From Verrucomicrobiota bacterium (lineage in GTDB: Bacteria; Verrucomicrobiota; Verrucomicrobiia; Limisphaerales; UBA9464), in contig JANYCC010000175.1 of the NCBI GenBank assembly GCA_025360495.1, forward strand, positions 1 to 35,491: a stretch of 35,491 bases of DNA, given 5' to 3'. A program made the position numbers and the translations under genes. The notes under the pieces were generated by a model. It was not told where the DNA came from. It did no database searches and was given only the letters and a program-made list of their open reading frames with translations. Shown one piece after another: positions 32,758-35,491 of this stretch. Positions within the stretch are counted from its first letter, which is position 1. Every line of letters starts with the position of its first letter.

Positions 32758-35306
32758 TGCCCCCCGCGGCCGGCCCCGGGCCTCGCCGAAAGCAGGGGCG
32801 CGAGCTGCGGATCAGCCTTCTCGGCATCGGTCAGGGTCGCGATCGCCGCCGTCCGGACCAGGTTCCGGGGAGCGTCGTTGCCGACGGTGCCCGGTCGGCG
32901 GCCCACCCGCGCAAACCAGGTCTTATAGGCGTCGTCAAAGATCCCGTCGCCGCCCTGGTAGTAGTTCTGGAACCATTGGAAATAGGCGACCCGGAGCCCG
33001 GGCGTCCAGCCGGCGGTCACCGTGCGGAGATTGTAACGATACTCGAAATTCTCCTGGTAGTTCCGGGTCGCCTGCGCGAGGGCCAGGGTCTTGGCCGCGA
33101 CCGTGGGGGAATTGAACGCGGCGAGGATCTGCGACAGGTCGGTGTTCAGCGGGAAGCTCCTCGCCGGAAACACCGTGTCGATGTCGGCGATGACCCTTTG
33201 GATCGCCGCCTCGGAGGGTTTGCCATTCCGGCTCACGGCCACCTGGATGACCCGGAGCTTCTGCAGTTTCACCGCGTCGGGAAGGCCGGCCAGCGGGAAC
33301 GTTTCAAGCTTGGCGAAGATCTCCCCGTTCGACGCCTCCCCGCCCACGCGGGCCAGTGCCAGCAGGGCGATGAGGGCGGTCTTGGGGTCGGTTTCCGCGA
33401 GGGCCTTCGCCTTCCATTTCGCCGGGGAAACCGTTTCCAAGGCCACCCGGGCCGCATAACGGATCGGCCGGTCGTCGCTTCCCAGATGCGGCCACGCCGC
33501 GGTGACGGCCCCGGGGTTTTCACTCTGCCAATGAAATGCCTCGAGGGAATGCCGGAGATCTCGCTCCCGGGACCCCTCGGCGTTGGCATAGGCCACCTTC
33601 CCGGTCGGTTCGGTCCCGACATAAGTCAGGCGCATCAGGTAGGCCTGCGTGCTGCGGTTTCCGATCACATAATAAAAGGTTCCATCCCGGGCGACCATCA
33701 TGTCGGTCACATTGTGGGTTGTCTGGAGCGCATTCGTGTAGAGCGATTTCGGCCAGGCGATGTTCTCCAGCGCCGTCACCGCGTAACCGCTTCCCGACGG
33801 CTTCAGATGCACCGCCATGATCCGGCCATAATTGTTGTCGGCGATATAAAGGGCCTTCTGGTAGGCGGCGGGGAACCTCGTGTTGTGACCGAAGGTCACC
33901 CCCACCGGGCTGCCGAGCCCGACATCGAAAAGCGGGGGCACGACGTCCTCCCACCAACCCGGATATTTCCCGCTGCTGGAGTCCCGGCGATGGCCGAAAT
34001 TGGCTCCGACCGGCGCCCACAGCACCCGGGTGGGCCGATACCAGGGAACGCCCAGTTCGGGCTCGTGATCGCTGTCATAGGTGAACATTTCGCCGTCGCC
34101 GTTGTAGGCGAAATGGAGCGCGTTCCGCAGCCCCATCGCCATCAGATGCGGATCCTTCCCGTCGAAATCAGTCCGGATGATGTGTCCCCCGAATCCCCAG
34201 CCGCCGGGTCCCGCCGCCGCGGCCGCGTAGTTCCCGCCGGCGCCCCGACCGCCCGCTCCGAGCACGGGGATGATCCGGTCGTCAGCGAGGTGGCGGACCG
34301 GGGAATTGGGGGAAATGTCGTCCGGAAGGGCGACCCCGTTGCCGTTGATGATATAAAGGAACCGGCCGTCGGGTGAAACTTTCGGGGCGTGGACACCGTG
34401 ATCGCTATGACCCTGCTCGTTGCCGGTCCAGGAACGCAACGTCTCCAATTTGCCGAAGTTCCCGTCGTCATCGGCCTCCGTCAACCGCTGCAGACCGGTC
34501 GGCCCGCTCTCGCAACAAAAGGAGGGGTTCTCTTTGCCATAGACCATCGCGTCATTCGCGTCGCGGCCGCCCTGGACATAAAGGCTGTTGCCATGCCACT
34601 CCATGCCCATGGCCTCCGAGACCGGGGTGTAAAGGGTTTCGTTCCGGGTCACCTTGCCCTGGGCGTCCAGGGTCAACCGGGTGAAGGGCTGCTGCTCATT
34701 GGCACCGAGCAGGATCCGCCCTTTGCCATCCTCGACCATGCTGATCCAGGATCCCTGCATCGGCACGTCCGCCGCCGCCACGATCTCGATCCGGAATCCC
34801 GGCAACGTCCCGATCACCGTGTTCGGGTCGGCGGGAAGCGCTCCGCCACCGACCCGGCCGCCTCCGCCGCCGCGTCCGACGGACTGGGCCCGCGCCCGGA
34901 TCTGGTCGATCTGTTGCTGATTGAGGGGGGACGGGCCCGCCTGAACCCGGGCCAATTCTTCGGCCCGGAGTCTGGCCAGTGCCAGTTCGGCCGCGGCCAG
35001 GGTATCCGCATTTCTCCGGAGAGTGTCCGCGTCGCTTTTGAACGGGGCCTGGGCGAAGGCGGCGCGTGCGTCGGCGACCGCCTTCTCCGCGGCCTGGGTT
35101 GCGGTCCGCAGCCCGAGAATCGCCTTCGCCTGGGCTGGTCCCGGTGATGCCACGACCCGCGCGACCGCCTCGGGCTGGGTGATGGCCGGTCTGGGAGGGG
35201 GCGACACGAAGTGTCCGAATTGCCCCAGAACGTCCGGGCAGCCCAGGAACAGGAGTGACACCGCGAGGATCGCGGACAACGGGGTCGGGCGGGCGGGCTT
35301 GTTCAT
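32754..35306 (-). CDS. Secreted sorbosone/glucose dehydrogenase-like propeller protein (PVC type)
   Basis: The 850-residue product has a signal peptide (LSAILAVSLLFLGCPDVLGQ). Residues about 45-125 are an Ala/Arg/Glu-rich helical, probably coiled-coil, segment followed by a Gly-rich linker (GRGGGGGRVGGG). Residues about 155-560 form a beta-propeller like those of PVC 'membrane-bound dehydrogenase' or sorbosone-dehydrogenase-like proteins (WISMVEDGKGRILLGANEQQ, DHGVHAPKVSPDGRFLYIIN, RNALHFAYNGDGEMFTYDSD, GHRRDSSSGKYPGWWEDVVP, VTDMMVARDGTFYYVIGNRS). The C-terminal 280 residues are helical and HEAT-like. Many relatives end in a cytochrome c domain, but no CxxCH motif is present here. A periplasmic redox or sugar-related role is inferred. 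The substrate is unknown. Confidence 0.8.
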   Translation of the reverse strand: MNKPARPTPLSAILAVSLLFLGCPDVLGQFGHFVSPPPRPAITQPEAVARVVASPGPAQAKAILGLRTATQAAEKAVADARAAFAQAPFKSDADTLRRNADTLAAAELALARLRAEELARVQAGPSPLNQQQIDQIRARAQSVGRGGGGGRVGGGALPADPNTVIGTLPGFRIEIVAAADVPMQGSWISMVEDGKGRILLGANEQQPFTRLTLDAQGKVTRNETLYTPVSEAMGMEWHGNSLYVQGGRDANDAMVYGKENPSFCCESGPTGLQRLTEADDDGNFGKLETLRSWTGNEQGHSDHGVHAPKVSPDGRFLYIINGNGVALPDDISPNSPVRHLADDRIIPVLGAGGRGAGGNYAAAAAGPGGWGFGGHIIRTDFDGKDPHLMAMGLRNALHFAYNGDGEMFTYDSDHEPELGVPWYRPTRVLWAPVGANFGHRRDSSSGKYPGWWEDVVPPLFDVGLGSPVGVTFGHNTRFPAAYQKALYIADNNYGRIMAVHLKPSGSGYAVTALENIAWPKSLYTNALQTTHNVTDMMVARDGTFYYVIGNRSTQAYLMRLTYVGTEPTGKVAYANAEGSRERDLRHSLEAFHWQSENPGAVTAAWPHLGSDDRPIRYAARVALETVSPAKWKAKALAETDPKTALIALLALARVGGEASNGEIFAKLETFPLAGLPDAVKLQKLRVIQVAVSRNGKPSEAAIQRVIADIDTVFPARSFPLNTDLSQILAAFNSPTVAAKTLALAQATRNYQENFEYRYNLRTVTAGWTPGLRVAYFQWFQNYYQGGDGIFDDAYKTWFARVGRRPGTVGNDAPRNLVRTAAIATLTDAEKADPQLAPLLSARPGAGRGGQ

Positions 35307-35400
35307 GACTGATCTTGGCCGTAAGGAGTCAGTTCTTTTACAAAAGGAAACGAAGGGAACAAAGGCTGAAAGAGTGGGAATGTGTCGGGCGTGCGCATCT

Positions 35401-35491
35401 GGGCATCGTGGGAAGCCGTGACATTGGAGGGGCGAGGCGGGTAGGAAAACCCGCCCCCCGGAGCTGTCGCGACCACCTGGGAGGGCGGGTT
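35401..35491. repeat. REPIN-like inverted-repeat element, copy 2 (cut by window edge)
   Basis: It begins GGGCATCGTGGGAAGCCG, then GCGGGTAGGAAAACCCGCC and CCTGGGAGGGCGGGTT at the edge. The inner part is the reverse complement of the inner part of copy 1 (31439-31502), so this copy lies in the opposite orientation. It is upstream of the dehydrogenase-like gene. Confidence 0.8.

Noticed and set aside
32526-34376. Long plus-strand open frame (616 codons) antisense to the dehydrogenase-like gene
   Set aside because: Same shadow effect; no recognisable domain and no ribosome-binding site.

Overview
The window looks like a chromosomal segment from a high-GC member of the PVC group, most likely Verrucomicrobiota (Limisphaerales/Pedosphaera-like). 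This is an inference from gene content: a PVC-type ECF sigma factor, secreted CARDB/Calx-beta proteins, a lipocalin-like 'LQGTW' secreted protein, a DUF1579 protein, a sorbosone-dehydrogenase-like propeller protein, and many palindromic intergenic repeats. No rRNA, tRNA or CRISPR array was seen.

Layout. (1) 1-4294, minus strand: a two-gene surface/secretome unit made of a glycine-rich secreted protein followed by a giant secreted protein that runs off the left edge. The giant protein has a signal peptide, a 19-residue 'SREVSVFN' repeat block, four CARDB-like modules and then Calx-beta-like modules. (2) 4295-6679: mostly non-coding, with REP-like repeats, a decayed ORF fragment and one isolated ECF sigma factor (5130-5861, minus). 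(3) 6680-20683, plus strand: the most unusual part. Four tightly packed genes encode a 349-aa protein with an Ig-like tail, a 1446-aa DUF6603-type protein, a 1117-aa protein ending in Fn3/Ig-like modules, and a 1649-aa protein ending in two carbohydrate-binding-like modules. None has a visible signal peptide. The last gene carries an apparent one-base frameshift near its 3' end, and a 139-bp inverted-repeat element sits between genes three and four. A class II Fic AMP-transferase gene (20766-21857) follows. (4) 22001-24578: a small secreted protein, a RAYT transposase remnant with a palindromic REP element, then a MoaD/ThiS-like sulfur-carrier protein tightly linked to a BNR/sialidase-fold propeller protein. 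(5) 24952-31318, minus strand: a complete tripartite RND efflux operon (TetR regulator, membrane-fusion lipoprotein, HAE1 pump, NodT/OprM outer-membrane lipoprotein) with a palindromic operator candidate over the tetR start codon. (6) 31319-35491: palindromic repeats, a DUF1579 protein, a doubtful small ORF and a large secreted dehydrogenase-like propeller protein.

How the genes work together. The RND operon is a self-contained, locally regulated efflux system. The MoaD-like/propeller pair is translationally linked, but no activating E1 enzyme is nearby. The 6.7-20.7 kb cassette is the best candidate for an undescribed system: co-directional, translationally coupled giant proteins of unknown role whose domain types (beta-rich, Ig/Fn3, carbohydrate-binding) suggest a multi-protein assembly. 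Its biochemical role cannot be read from sequence alone.
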